Source: Aigarchaeota archaeon (GTDB lineage Archaea > Thermoproteota > Nitrososphaeria_A > Caldarchaeales > Wolframiiraptoraceae). Taken from it: 13,207 nucleotides of DNA. Location of the stretch: the NCBI GenBank assembly GCA_025059415.1, contig JANXDQ010000028.1, positions 1-13,207 of the forward strand, given 5' to 3'. Position 1 is the stretch's first letter, and each line of letters begins with the position of its first letter. The translations under genes were made by a program, and so were the position numbers. The notes beneath the pieces are model-generated. The model ran no database searches. It was given only the letters and a program-made list of their open reading frames with translations, and was not told the origin of the DNA. This document shows, one piece after another, positions 6,291 to 12,434 of the stretch.

Positions 6291-8287
6291 GCCTCGAGTA
6301 CTTCACGACCATTGCGTGGCTGAGTTGGACAATACCCCTAGTCGGGGCACTTCTAACACCCCTCTTATCAAGGATCGGGCCTAAGGCCAGGGATTATGGG
6401 GCGGTCGCGTTCTCGCTTCTCGCGATGCTGATGACCCTCCAACTCATCCCGTCGCTGATGATGGAAGTGGAGTGGCCTATCCGAAGCCGGGTCTCATGGC
6501 TCATCATACCCGGGGCGCCGATCATAGGGGAAGTCGGGGCCGGAATGCTCCTAGACCCGCTCAGCGTGGTTATGGTTAACGTGGTCTCGGTGGTTAGCTT
6601 CCTGATAATGCTCTATTCCTTGAGCTATATGCACGGCGACCCGGGACTGACGAGGTACTGGTTCTTCATGAACTTCTTCATCGCCAACATGCTCCTCCTC
6701 GTCCTCTCCGATAACCTGATCCTGATGCTGATAGGCTGGGAAGGCGTGGGGATATGTAGTTACGCGTTGATCGGATACTGGTATCAGGATTCTAGGGAGG
6801 GGTGGCTACATTACTGGGTCGGAGAGCCGCCGGAGGCCTACCCACCATCACACTGCGGGATGAAGGCATTCATGGTAACCAGGCTCGGAGACCTCTTCAT
6901 GATGGCCGGGATATTGATGGTCGCGGTCTCAACGGGGACGCTGGACTTCGTGGAGCTGGCGGAGGCAGGGAAGATCGTTCCCGCGAATCTCCAACCACTC
7001 CTCCCCGCGGCCCTCATACTAATCCTCGGGGGCGCCGTCGGGAAATCGGCCCAACTTCCCCTGATGGAGTGGCTTCCAGACGCGATGGCGGGCCCAGCAT
7101 CGGTCAGCGCCCTAATCCACGCCGCCACCATGGTTAAGGCCGGAGTCTACTTGGTCGCGAGGCTCTTCCCGATAGCCCTGGAGTGGAGTTCGGCGGTCCC
7201 CGAGGCCATGAACTTCTTCTACGCGACCATGTGGATAGGTGCCGTCACGGCCTTCATCGCGGCGACTCAGGCCATGGCCTCGACTGAGCTCAAGAAGGTC
7301 CTCGCATATTCCACGGTCAGCCAAATAGGCTACATGATGATGTCCCTCGGGGCTGGCGGGGTGGCCATGGGACTCATCGCCGGCTACGTCGGATCCATAT
7401 TCCACCTCATGAACCACGCAGTCTTCAAGGCCGCCCTCTTCCTCGCATCCGGATCCGTGATCCACGCCTGTGGATCCAGATTTTTGAGGGACATGGGTGG
7501 GCTGAGAAAATACATGCCCATAACCTTCTGCGGCATGCTCCTGGCGACTCTAGCCCTGATGGGCCTCCCCCCATTCGGCGGCTTCTGGAGCAAGGACCTA
7601 GTCCTCACGGCAACGCTCTCGGCCGGAGAATACGTGGTATTCGGCATAGGCTTGGCGACGGCGATCCTAACAGCCTTCTACAGCATGAGGATGATTGGCC
7701 TCGTATTCTTCGGGGCATCTGAGCAACGCGGCTCCAGAGTCCATGAAGCTCCAAGGATCATGTGGGCTCCATACACCGCCCTTGCGGCTGGGAGCTTGAT
7801 CATAGGCTTTGCGGCCCCATTCTTAGAACATGGATTAGAGGAAGTATTCGCGGGCTACATCACCATCCACGGAGCTTCCCACGGTGCGGGTGGCTGGAAT
7901 CAATTAGTCCCCCTATTCTCGGTGGCGGCCGTAGTTCTTGGAACCATTCCGGCCTACCTCATCTACGTCAAGCGAACATGGAAAGCCGAGGAGATCATAT
8001 CCAAGCATAGGTCCCTCGAGGCCCTAAGGAGGTTCATCCTGAGAAGATACTACCTCAACGCGGTCTACTACATGGCCTTCGTCAAGCCCTCGCTCAGACT
8101 CGCCGAAACTGTGTTCAGGGGATTCGAGCAAGGTCTGCTCGACAGGCTGAACTACGCTATCTCCTACACGGCGCGCAAGACCTCAGATATCGTGAGGCGG
8201 ATTCACACGGGAGTCCTAGGACACTATGTTATCGGGATAATGATAGGGGCCCTGATATTGATAGCCCTACTTTTAGGAGGCGCGTAG
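6287..8287 (+). CDS. nuoL: Antiporter-like membrane subunit 2 (NuoL/FpoL)
   Basis: A 666-residue protein, the largest of the membrane arm, of NuoL length. The diagnostic NuoL blocks are GWEGVGICSYALIGYWY, GMKAFMVTRLGD, GGAVGKSAQLPL and EWLPDAMAGPASVSALIHAATMVKAGVY. The helix-7 lysine (in GKSAQ) and a helix-8 lysine (MVKAGVY) are both present. Between helices 5 and 6 there is a loop with EPPEAYPPSHCG, a type of insertion I associate with archaeal Fpo/Nuo L subunits. The C-terminal part after about residue 560 carries KHRSLEALRRFILRRYYLN and a final hydrophobic helix, consistent with the long lateral helix that runs along NuoM and NuoN in complex I. It overlaps the previous gene by 4 bases, and NuoM starts 2 bases after its stop. 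Confidence 0.93.
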   Translation: MSLEYFTTIAWLSWTIPLVGALLTPLLSRIGPKARDYGAVAFSLLAMLMTLQLIPSLMMEVEWPIRSRVSWLIIPGAPIIGEVGAGMLLDPLSVVMVNVVSVVSFLIMLYSLSYMHGDPGLTRYWFFMNFFIANMLLLVLSDNLILMLIGWEGVGICSYALIGYWYQDSREGWLHYWVGEPPEAYPPSHCGMKAFMVTRLGDLFMMAGILMVAVSTGTLDFVELAEAGKIVPANLQPLLPAALILILGGAVGKSAQLPLMEWLPDAMAGPASVSALIHAATMVKAGVYLVARLFPIALEWSSAVPEAMNFFYATMWIGAVTAFIAATQAMASTELKKVLAYSTVSQIGYMMMSLGAGGVAMGLIAGYVGSIFHLMNHAVFKAALFLASGSVIHACGSRFLRDMGGLRKYMPITFCGMLLATLALMGLPPFGGFWSKDLVLTATLSAGEYVVFGIGLATAILTAFYSMRMIGLVFFGASEQRGSRVHEAPRIMWAPYTALAAGSLIIGFAAPFLEHGLEEVFAGYITIHGASHGAGGWNQLVPLFSVAAVVLGTIPAYLIYVKRTWKAEEIISKHRSLEALRRFILRRYYLNAVYYMAFVKPSLRLAETVFRGFEQGLLDRLNYAISYTARKTSDIVRRIHTGVLGHYVIGIMIGALILIALLLGGA

Positions 8288-8289
8288 CG

Positions 8290-9771
8290 ATGATCGACGC
8301 GAACCACCTACTTCTCCAATCGGTAATGATTCCGATAATATCGGCGCCGGTAATCCTCGCCCTGGGGAGGAGACTTGGGGAAAACGTGGGCTGGGTCGCC
8401 TCGATACCCCTAATCTATGTGCTGGTCACCTTATCGGCCTCGGCGATGGAAGTCTACCATGGGAAAGGCATGCTCGTGGCATCATATAGGTGGGCTCCAT
8501 TAATTGGGGGAGACTTCACCCTAATGATGGATGGCATAAGCGCCCCAATAGCCCTGACGATAGCCCTCCTCTCCTTCCTCGTCTGCATATATTCGGTGGG
8601 ATACATGAGGGGGGAGCACGGCCTCGGACTCTACTTCTGCCTCTACATGCTCTACGCCGCCGGGATGGTGGGAGCGGTTCTCGCCGCCGACCTACTCGTC
8701 TTCTTCATCTTCTTCGAGCTCATGCTGATTCCTTCATGGGTCCTCATAGCTATCTGGGGTACGGGGCCGAAGGAGAGGATCGCCCTCAAATACTTCATCT
8801 TCACGGAGGCGGGAGCCCTCTCCATGCTGGCGGGGATAGCGGCAACTTACTCGATGGCCGGAACCTTTAGGATGGACGAGTTGTCAAGTCTACTGGCCGG
8901 AGTTGATGGCGGGATAATAGCGCCCATAGCGTCCGCCATGCTACTAGGGCTCTTTGTGAAGATGGCGGTTTTCCCACTCCACACCTGGCTCCCCGACGCC
9001 CACGCTGAGGCTCCCACCCCGATAAGCGCCCTGCTATCACCAGCCATGATCGGGATAGGCGGATACGCCTCGATAAGGATCCTCTACACGGTCTTCCCGG
9101 GGCTCCTTGAGAACTGGGTGGCCATGACTTCACTCTCGGCCCTCTCCTTGATAACCATGGGATATGGCGGCTTCATGGCCCTAGCTCAGCGGGATCTTAA
9201 AAGGCTACTGGCCTACTCGAGCATAAGCCAGATGGGCTACATGCTCTTCGGGATCTCGGCCATATCCCATCTCGGAGTAATCGGAGCCGTCCTCCTCTAC
9301 GTGAGCCACGGGCTCGCCAAGGCCATACTCTTCATGGCCTCCGGCATATTCATGAAACTCTTCAAAACCAGGAGCATAGAAGAATTGAGGGGGCTCGCGG
9401 GGAAAATGCCCTATCTCAGCGTGTCCTTCGTGATAGGGTTCTTGAGCCTCGCAGGCGTCCCACCGCTCCTAGGATTCTGGAGCGAGCTCCTAATATTCGC
9501 CGGATCCATTTACACAGCTCTCTTGAGCCCAATGGACTTAGTGAGGCTGATCATAACCTTATTAGCCATAATTATGGCTATCCTGACGGCCGGATACGGG
9601 CTCTGGACGATCAAGAGAATACTATATGGAGGGTCTCTAGAGGGGTCGAGTAAAATCGCCAAGGAGCCTATGTTGATGACCGTCCCCATGATCATCCTAG
9701 CACTGCTCACAATAATCCTGGGAATCTACCCGTCGATCATAACCAGCATCCTCAACAACATGATGATATAA
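8290..9771 (+). CDS. nuoM: Antiporter-like membrane subunit 3 (NuoM/FpoM)
   Basis: A 493-residue membrane protein of about 14 helices. The family blocks are LVFFIFFELMLIPSWVLI (helix-5 glutamate), LFVKMAVFPLHTWLPDAHAEAPTPIS (helix-7 lysine K224), RDLKRLLAYSSISQMGYML, HGLAKAILFMASG and GVPPLLGFWSEL. FFELMLIP and VKMAVFPLHTWLPDAH match NuoM rather than NuoL or NuoN. In helix 8, where NuoM proteins usually have a lysine (as in LLKxxxYG), this protein reads SPAMIGIGGYAS with glycine near position 255. It is the last gene of the operon. Its TAA is followed by 16 bases and then the converging nikR stop, so the two transcripts meet tail to tail with almost no space for separate terminators. Confidence 0.92.
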   Translation: MIDANHLLLQSVMIPIISAPVILALGRRLGENVGWVASIPLIYVLVTLSASAMEVYHGKGMLVASYRWAPLIGGDFTLMMDGISAPIALTIALLSFLVCIYSVGYMRGEHGLGLYFCLYMLYAAGMVGAVLAADLLVFFIFFELMLIPSWVLIAIWGTGPKERIALKYFIFTEAGALSMLAGIAATYSMAGTFRMDELSSLLAGVDGGIIAPIASAMLLGLFVKMAVFPLHTWLPDAHAEAPTPISALLSPAMIGIGGYASIRILYTVFPGLLENWVAMTSLSALSLITMGYGGFMALAQRDLKRLLAYSSISQMGYMLFGISAISHLGVIGAVLLYVSHGLAKAILFMASGIFMKLFKTRSIEELRGLAGKMPYLSVSFVIGFLSLAGVPPLLGFWSELLIFAGSIYTALLSPMDLVRLIITLLAIIMAILTAGYGLWTIKRILYGGSLEGSSKIAKEPMLMTVPMIILALLTIILGIYPSIITSILNNMMI

Positions 9772-9787
9772 GTGGCTGAGGCATCGA

Positions 9788-10195
9788 TCAATAGGTCGGC
9801 ATAATCAAATGCGTTACCTGTTTCAGTTTCCCCACGGACCTCAGCCTCCTCAGGAGCTCCTCGACCCTAGAAGCCCTCCCCCTCACGGCAATTATCAAGA
9901 GACAGTCTTCCTTTGAGAGGTGTAAGTGGAGCGTGGAGGGGATTATGTCCATGAAGTGATGTTGGACGTCGGTCAAATTCTCCTCCAATTCATGTCCTTC
10001 ATGGGAATAGTGGACCAGGATCGCGCCGGCGACATCCTCTTCCAGGAGCCTCCACGAGTTGAGCGAGATGAAGCACCTAATGGCCTCCTGGATAGCCTGC
10101 GAGCGCGAGGCGAATCCCATCTCCACTATTACGTTATCGAATTTCTCTAGGAGCTTCTTGGGAAATGAGACGCCGGTCTTAATCACCTTGTCCAT
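9788..10195 (-). CDS. nikR: NikR-type nickel-responsive transcriptional regulator
   Basis: A 135-residue regulator. Residues 1-45 form a ribbon-helix-helix DNA-binding domain (IKTGVSFPKKLLEKFDNVI, then FASRSQAIQEAIR). Residues from about 55 form the C-terminal ACT-like nickel-binding domain. The four square-planar nickel ligands of E. coli NikR (H76, H87, H89, C95) have counterparts at H79, H90, H92 and C98, all shifted by exactly +3. The VQHHFMD and LHLHLSKEDC motifs are plainly readable. In characterised members, nickel binding turns the tetramer into a repressor of nickel uptake or nickel-enzyme genes. Here it lies tail to tail with a [NiFe]-hydrogenase operon, so control of hydrogenase or nickel-transport expression is a reasonable inference. 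The ATG at 10195 sits about 30 bases after a TATA-like box, which suggests an almost leaderless transcript. Confidence 0.93.
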   Translation of the reverse strand: MDKVIKTGVSFPKKLLEKFDNVIVEMGFASRSQAIQEAIRCFISLNSWRLLEEDVAGAILVHYSHEGHELEENLTDVQHHFMDIIPSTLHLHLSKEDCLLIIAVRGRASRVEELLRRLRSVGKLKQVTHLIMPTY

Positions 10196-10198
10196 TGG

Positions 10199-10250
10199 AT
10201 GTGAATGGTCTGAGGCGGGTTATATCAACTTCTCTCCCTCAAATGTGAAT
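10199..10250 (+). repeat. Direct octamer repeat ATGTGAAT flanking the nikR TATA box
   Basis: The octamer ATGTGAAT occurs at 10199-10206 and again at 10243-10250. The copies are 44 bases apart start to start, roughly four helical turns, and lie on either side of the candidate nikR TATA box. The first copy covers the predicted transcription start. Its first six bases, ATGTGA, also occur at 168-173, just before the candidate promoter of the hydrogenase operon. This could be an operator, for example for NikR itself, but short repeats also arise by chance and it is not the palindrome known for E. coli NikR. Confidence 0.3.
10217..10234 (-). promoter_or_regulatory. Candidate nikR promoter (TATA box)
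   Basis: On the minus strand the sequence GAAGTTGATATAACCC contains a TATA-like element centred near 10225, about 30 bases before the nikR ATG. The usual archaeal spacing would place the transcription start around 10199, giving a leader of only a few bases. The box is flanked by a repeated octamer (see the repeat entry). No scoring was possible. Confidence 0.5.
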
Positions 10251-10411
10251 TAAGACGCGGCTCCCCCCTTCGGGTTTGACCCTCATAAAGTCCGTCAGGG
10301 GCATCTAAAACCGAGCATCTCCACTTTATTTTCGGAGGTCACGAGCAGAACCAGTAAACTCCCTCGTCAACGTGTTAAATGTAAGCCCTCGGGCGGCCAT
10401 GGGCATCAAAT
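10251..10411. other. Intergenic region between acpS and nikR with no recognised gene
   Basis: This stretch lies downstream of the acpS stop and upstream of the nikR promoter. It has no credible coding frame, tRNA or box C/D RNA signature that I could see. On the minus strand, shortly after the acpS stop, a small GCCC-GA-GGGC inverted repeat is followed by TTACATTT. A run CGGTTTTAG lies further on. Either might help end transcription, but neither is a clear terminator. Confidence 0.35.
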
Positions 10412-10819
10412 TTAGGGCCCGCCCGGCTCGGCATTTCTGAGGATGAATACGACGGCAACAGCATAATTCCCGCTGTGGGAAAGACTGAGCTCCACCTCCC
10501 TAACGCCGAGCTCCTTGAAGATGTTCTTTAAGCGCTCGGAGAAGTTGAAGATGGGTTTTCCACTACTCGAAACGACCTCCACCTCATTCCAATCGAAGCT
10601 CCTCCCGACCAATATGGGCTTCAAGGCCTTGATGAAGGCCTCCTTGGCGGAGAACCTCGCCGCCAGATGCGGCACCGGATCCCTAAACCTATAACAGTAG
10701 CCGATCTCCCGCTCCGTGAACACTTTTCCTAGAAACTTATCTCCACCTCTATTGATGATTCGGCGGAACTTTCTAAGGTCCTGTATGTCCACCCCGATGA
10801 GGAACTTCATCGCGGACAT
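10412..10819 (-). CDS. acpS: Holo-[acyl-carrier-protein] synthase (AcpS-type phosphopantetheinyl transferase)
   Basis: A 135-residue enzyme expected to move the 4'-phosphopantetheine arm from coenzyme A onto the serine of the carrier protein encoded just upstream. Family motifs are GVDI near the N-terminus (metal-binding D11), KVFTEREIGYC (32-42), HLAARFSAKEAFIKAL (51-66, with catalytic-site E60 and K64) and the late LSLSHSGNYAVAVV. Length and motif spacing are those of bacterial AcpS (about 120-130 aa). I chose the ATG at 10819, 4 bases after the ACP stop. A TTG at 10840 with GAAGAAGAGG in front of it would add seven residues, and ATG 10810 would start at MKFLIGVD as in many family members. 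Most archaea lack this enzyme, so its presence beside an ACP gene is notable. Confidence 0.9.
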   Translation of the reverse strand: MSAMKFLIGVDIQDLRKFRRIINRGGDKFLGKVFTEREIGYCYRFRDPVPHLAARFSAKEAFIKALKPILVGRSFDWNEVEVVSSSGKPIFNFSERLKNIFKELGVREVELSLSHSGNYAVAVVFILRNAEPGGP

Positions 10820-10823
10820 GTTT

Positions 10824-11069
10824 TCAAGATGAAGTTGCAAGCCTCTTCTTCAAGTATTCTATGAGTTCGCCGACGGTCCTATTTCGATGGATCATGTCCC
10901 CGGGCATCTCCATCCCGAGCTCGTCCTCGAGGGCGGATATGAGCTCTATTACTTCGATTGACTCCACCATGAGGTCTTCCGCGAAACGCACATCATCCCT
11001 CACTTCATCGAGCCTCAAGCCGAATTGATTAGCTATTACCCTCTTAATCCTCTCCTCGATGCTTTCCAT
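10824..11069 (-). CDS. acpP: Acyl carrier protein
   Basis: An 81-residue acidic four-helix carrier protein. The phosphopantetheine attachment site is S37 within DLMVESIEVIELISALEDELGMEMP: the usual D-S-L is E-S-I here, followed by the acidic recognition helix (EVIELISALEDE) that AcpS enzymes contact. Overall length and the pattern DVRFAEDL...S...ELI..LEDE match single-domain ACPs. The start ATG at 11069 lies 5 bases after the stop of the GlmU-like gene and has a good ribosome-binding site (GGGAGGT, about 8 bases upstream). It is followed at once by acpS, so carrier and activating enzyme are made together. The acyl or other cargo cannot be told from sequence. No ketosynthase or other fatty-acid or polyketide gene lies in the window. 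It could also be a carrier for an aminoacyl or acyl group transferred to a sugar. Confidence 0.92.
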   Translation of the reverse strand: MESIEERIKRVIANQFGLRLDEVRDDVRFAEDLMVESIEVIELISALEDELGMEMPGDMIHRNRTVGELIEYLKKRLATSS

Positions 11070-11074
11070 GTCGT

Positions 11075-12364
11075 TTACCTCCCGCGCCTCCCATAGAGTT
11101 CAATAATCTTATCCCTCTCCTCCCTCGTCTCCTCGTATATCCTCTGGAAGAGCTCCTCCTCGGCCTTTGTCATCTGAACATTCCTACGCGACATGGCTAT
11201 CCTCGCGGTCTCCAGCATCTTCTTTAATCCCGGCCCCCTCGTCATCTTACCCTGAATATACCAAGTAAATGACGGCATGTATTTTGGGGGCGGCCTGCCA
11301 TCTGAAACCAAGTTGCACATGATGCCTATGTTCGAGCCGGTTGTGAGAAGTGTCCCGATCCCGGTCTTCGTGTGGTCGCCTATGAAGGATCCAACCTTAA
11401 TCCTTCCCGTGTCGATGAGTTTTCCATTAACATATACCTCCACGTTGCTGTAGTCGTTTTTTAGGTCGCTGACGGTGGTCAATGCGCCAAGGTTAACCCA
11501 TTCACCCACATAGCTGTGGCCAAGGAAGCCTTCGTGATACTTGTTGCCGTATCCGTGGATTATGCTCTCCTCGACTTCCCCGCCAACCCTACAGACCGGC
11601 CCGATCGCCGTCCCCTCCCTAATCTTTCCACCGACGACCCAGCTATCTCTCCCGACGTAGCTCGGGCCGAAGATAACGGTGAACGGGAAGATTATGGCCC
11701 CCTCATCTATTATGATCGGCCCATCGCTCGTGTCGAAGACCACATTTGGATAAATCCTGGCCCCCCTCGAGATGAAGACCCAATCCTCATCTCCCATTAT
11801 CTCGAGTCCCCGAAACTCTCTCGGAGACACGCCATTCAGCTCCTCGAATGCATTAAATTCCCGCCTAATCTCATCTCGATTGTGCTCGACGAGATCCCAG
11901 GGGTAATTGATTAGGCCCTTGACCTCGATTCGCTTTTCCCCAATTTCTTTTCTCGCCCATTCTAAGAGCTTTTCAACCGAGTCTGAGACTTCAAGGGCCT
12001 TCTCGATGCTCGTCTTCCTCAAGTAGGCGTAAACTACGGCGCCCTCATGCACCGCGACCACTTCATCCCCCTCTGGAATCATCCCTCTATCCACGATCCA
12101 GCGGCCATTCAGCAATAGGACACCGTCACCCCTAAGCGCACTTAGGTTATTAATTCCATTAATCCTCTCAGCGTGCTGCATCCTGGAGATGAAGGCCTCA
12201 CAGAGATGTCTCCTCATAAAGATGTATATCTGCTCATTAGGGAACGCCTTCAAAACCTTCTCATAAAGGAGGCTCGGCCCGCATCTAAGGGCGAAAGAAG
12301 GTCTTATCAACGTGAATGGCTTCAAGTTGTCAACGAATTGGTCCTCAAAAATCGCGACCCTCAT
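11075..12364 (-). CDS. GlmU-like bifunctional sugar-1-phosphate nucleotidyltransferase/acetyltransferase (alternative bacterial GlmU family)
   Basis: A 429-residue two-domain protein. Residues 1 to about 190 resemble the atypical nucleotidyltransferase domain of the alternative GlmU family: the start reads MRVAIFEDQFVDNLKPFTLI followed by RPSFALRCG, in place of the glycine-rich GxGTRM loop. From about residue 195 to 365 hexapeptide repeats predict a left-handed beta helix. It contains HSYVGEWVNLGALTTVSDLKN, an ID(T)G-R-IK-x-G segment, and GDHTKTGIGT, a run I associate with this family. Family members are thought to make UDP-GlcNAc from GlcN-1-P. The acetyl-transfer half is the better supported here. 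It is the first gene of a three-gene unit with acpP and acpS. Its ATG lies about 28 bases after a TATA box, so the mRNA may be leaderless. A canonical nucleotidyltransferase is encoded just upstream and may supply or share the nucleotidyl step. Confidence 0.82.
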   Translation of the reverse strand: MRVAIFEDQFVDNLKPFTLIRPSFALRCGPSLLYEKVLKAFPNEQIYIFMRRHLCEAFISRMQHAERINGINNLSALRGDGVLLLNGRWIVDRGMIPEGDEVVAVHEGAVVYAYLRKTSIEKALEVSDSVEKLLEWARKEIGEKRIEVKGLINYPWDLVEHNRDEIRREFNAFEELNGVSPREFRGLEIMGDEDWVFISRGARIYPNVVFDTSDGPIIIDEGAIIFPFTVIFGPSYVGRDSWVVGGKIREGTAIGPVCRVGGEVEESIIHGYGNKYHEGFLGHSYVGEWVNLGALTTVSDLKNDYSNVEVYVNGKLIDTGRIKVGSFIGDHTKTGIGTLLTTGSNIGIMCNLVSDGRPPPKYMPSFTWYIQGKMTRGPGLKKMLETARIAMSRRNVQMTKAEEELFQRIYEETREERDKIIELYGRRGR

Positions 12365-12385
12365 CCGTACAGAAACCGGCCATAA

Positions 12386-12400
12386 GGGATATTTATCCTT
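12386..12400 (-). promoter_or_regulatory. Candidate promoter of the GlmU-like/acpP/acpS unit
   Basis: In the 70-base gap between the two nucleotidyltransferase genes the minus strand reads AAGGATAAATATCCC. The TATA-like ATAAATAT is centred near 12392, about 28 bases before the ATG of the GlmU-like gene. At the usual archaeal spacing the transcript would begin almost at the start codon. This is the best TATA match of the three seen in the window. Confidence 0.55.
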
Positions 12401-12434
12401 GCGATTCCATGACGAGAGCGCGGTCAGGTTCGGG

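Noticed and set aside
222..9771. Ordinary respiratory complex I (Nuo) or F420H2 dehydrogenase (Fpo) operon
   Set aside because: Gene order suggests it, but the D-like subunit keeps both nickel-binding CxxC pairs, the B-like subunit lacks the tandem Cys, and there is no NADH or F420 input subunit.
10385..10394. GCCC-TC-GGGC inverted repeat as an intrinsic terminator or RNA gene
   Set aside because: The loop of two bases is too small for a hairpin with that full stem, and no proper T-run follows; at best a weak signal.
11516..11914. 132-codon open frame on the plus strand opposite the GlmU-like gene
   Set aside because: It is antisense to the beta-helix repeats, with no start context or recognisable motif; a codon-bias artefact.
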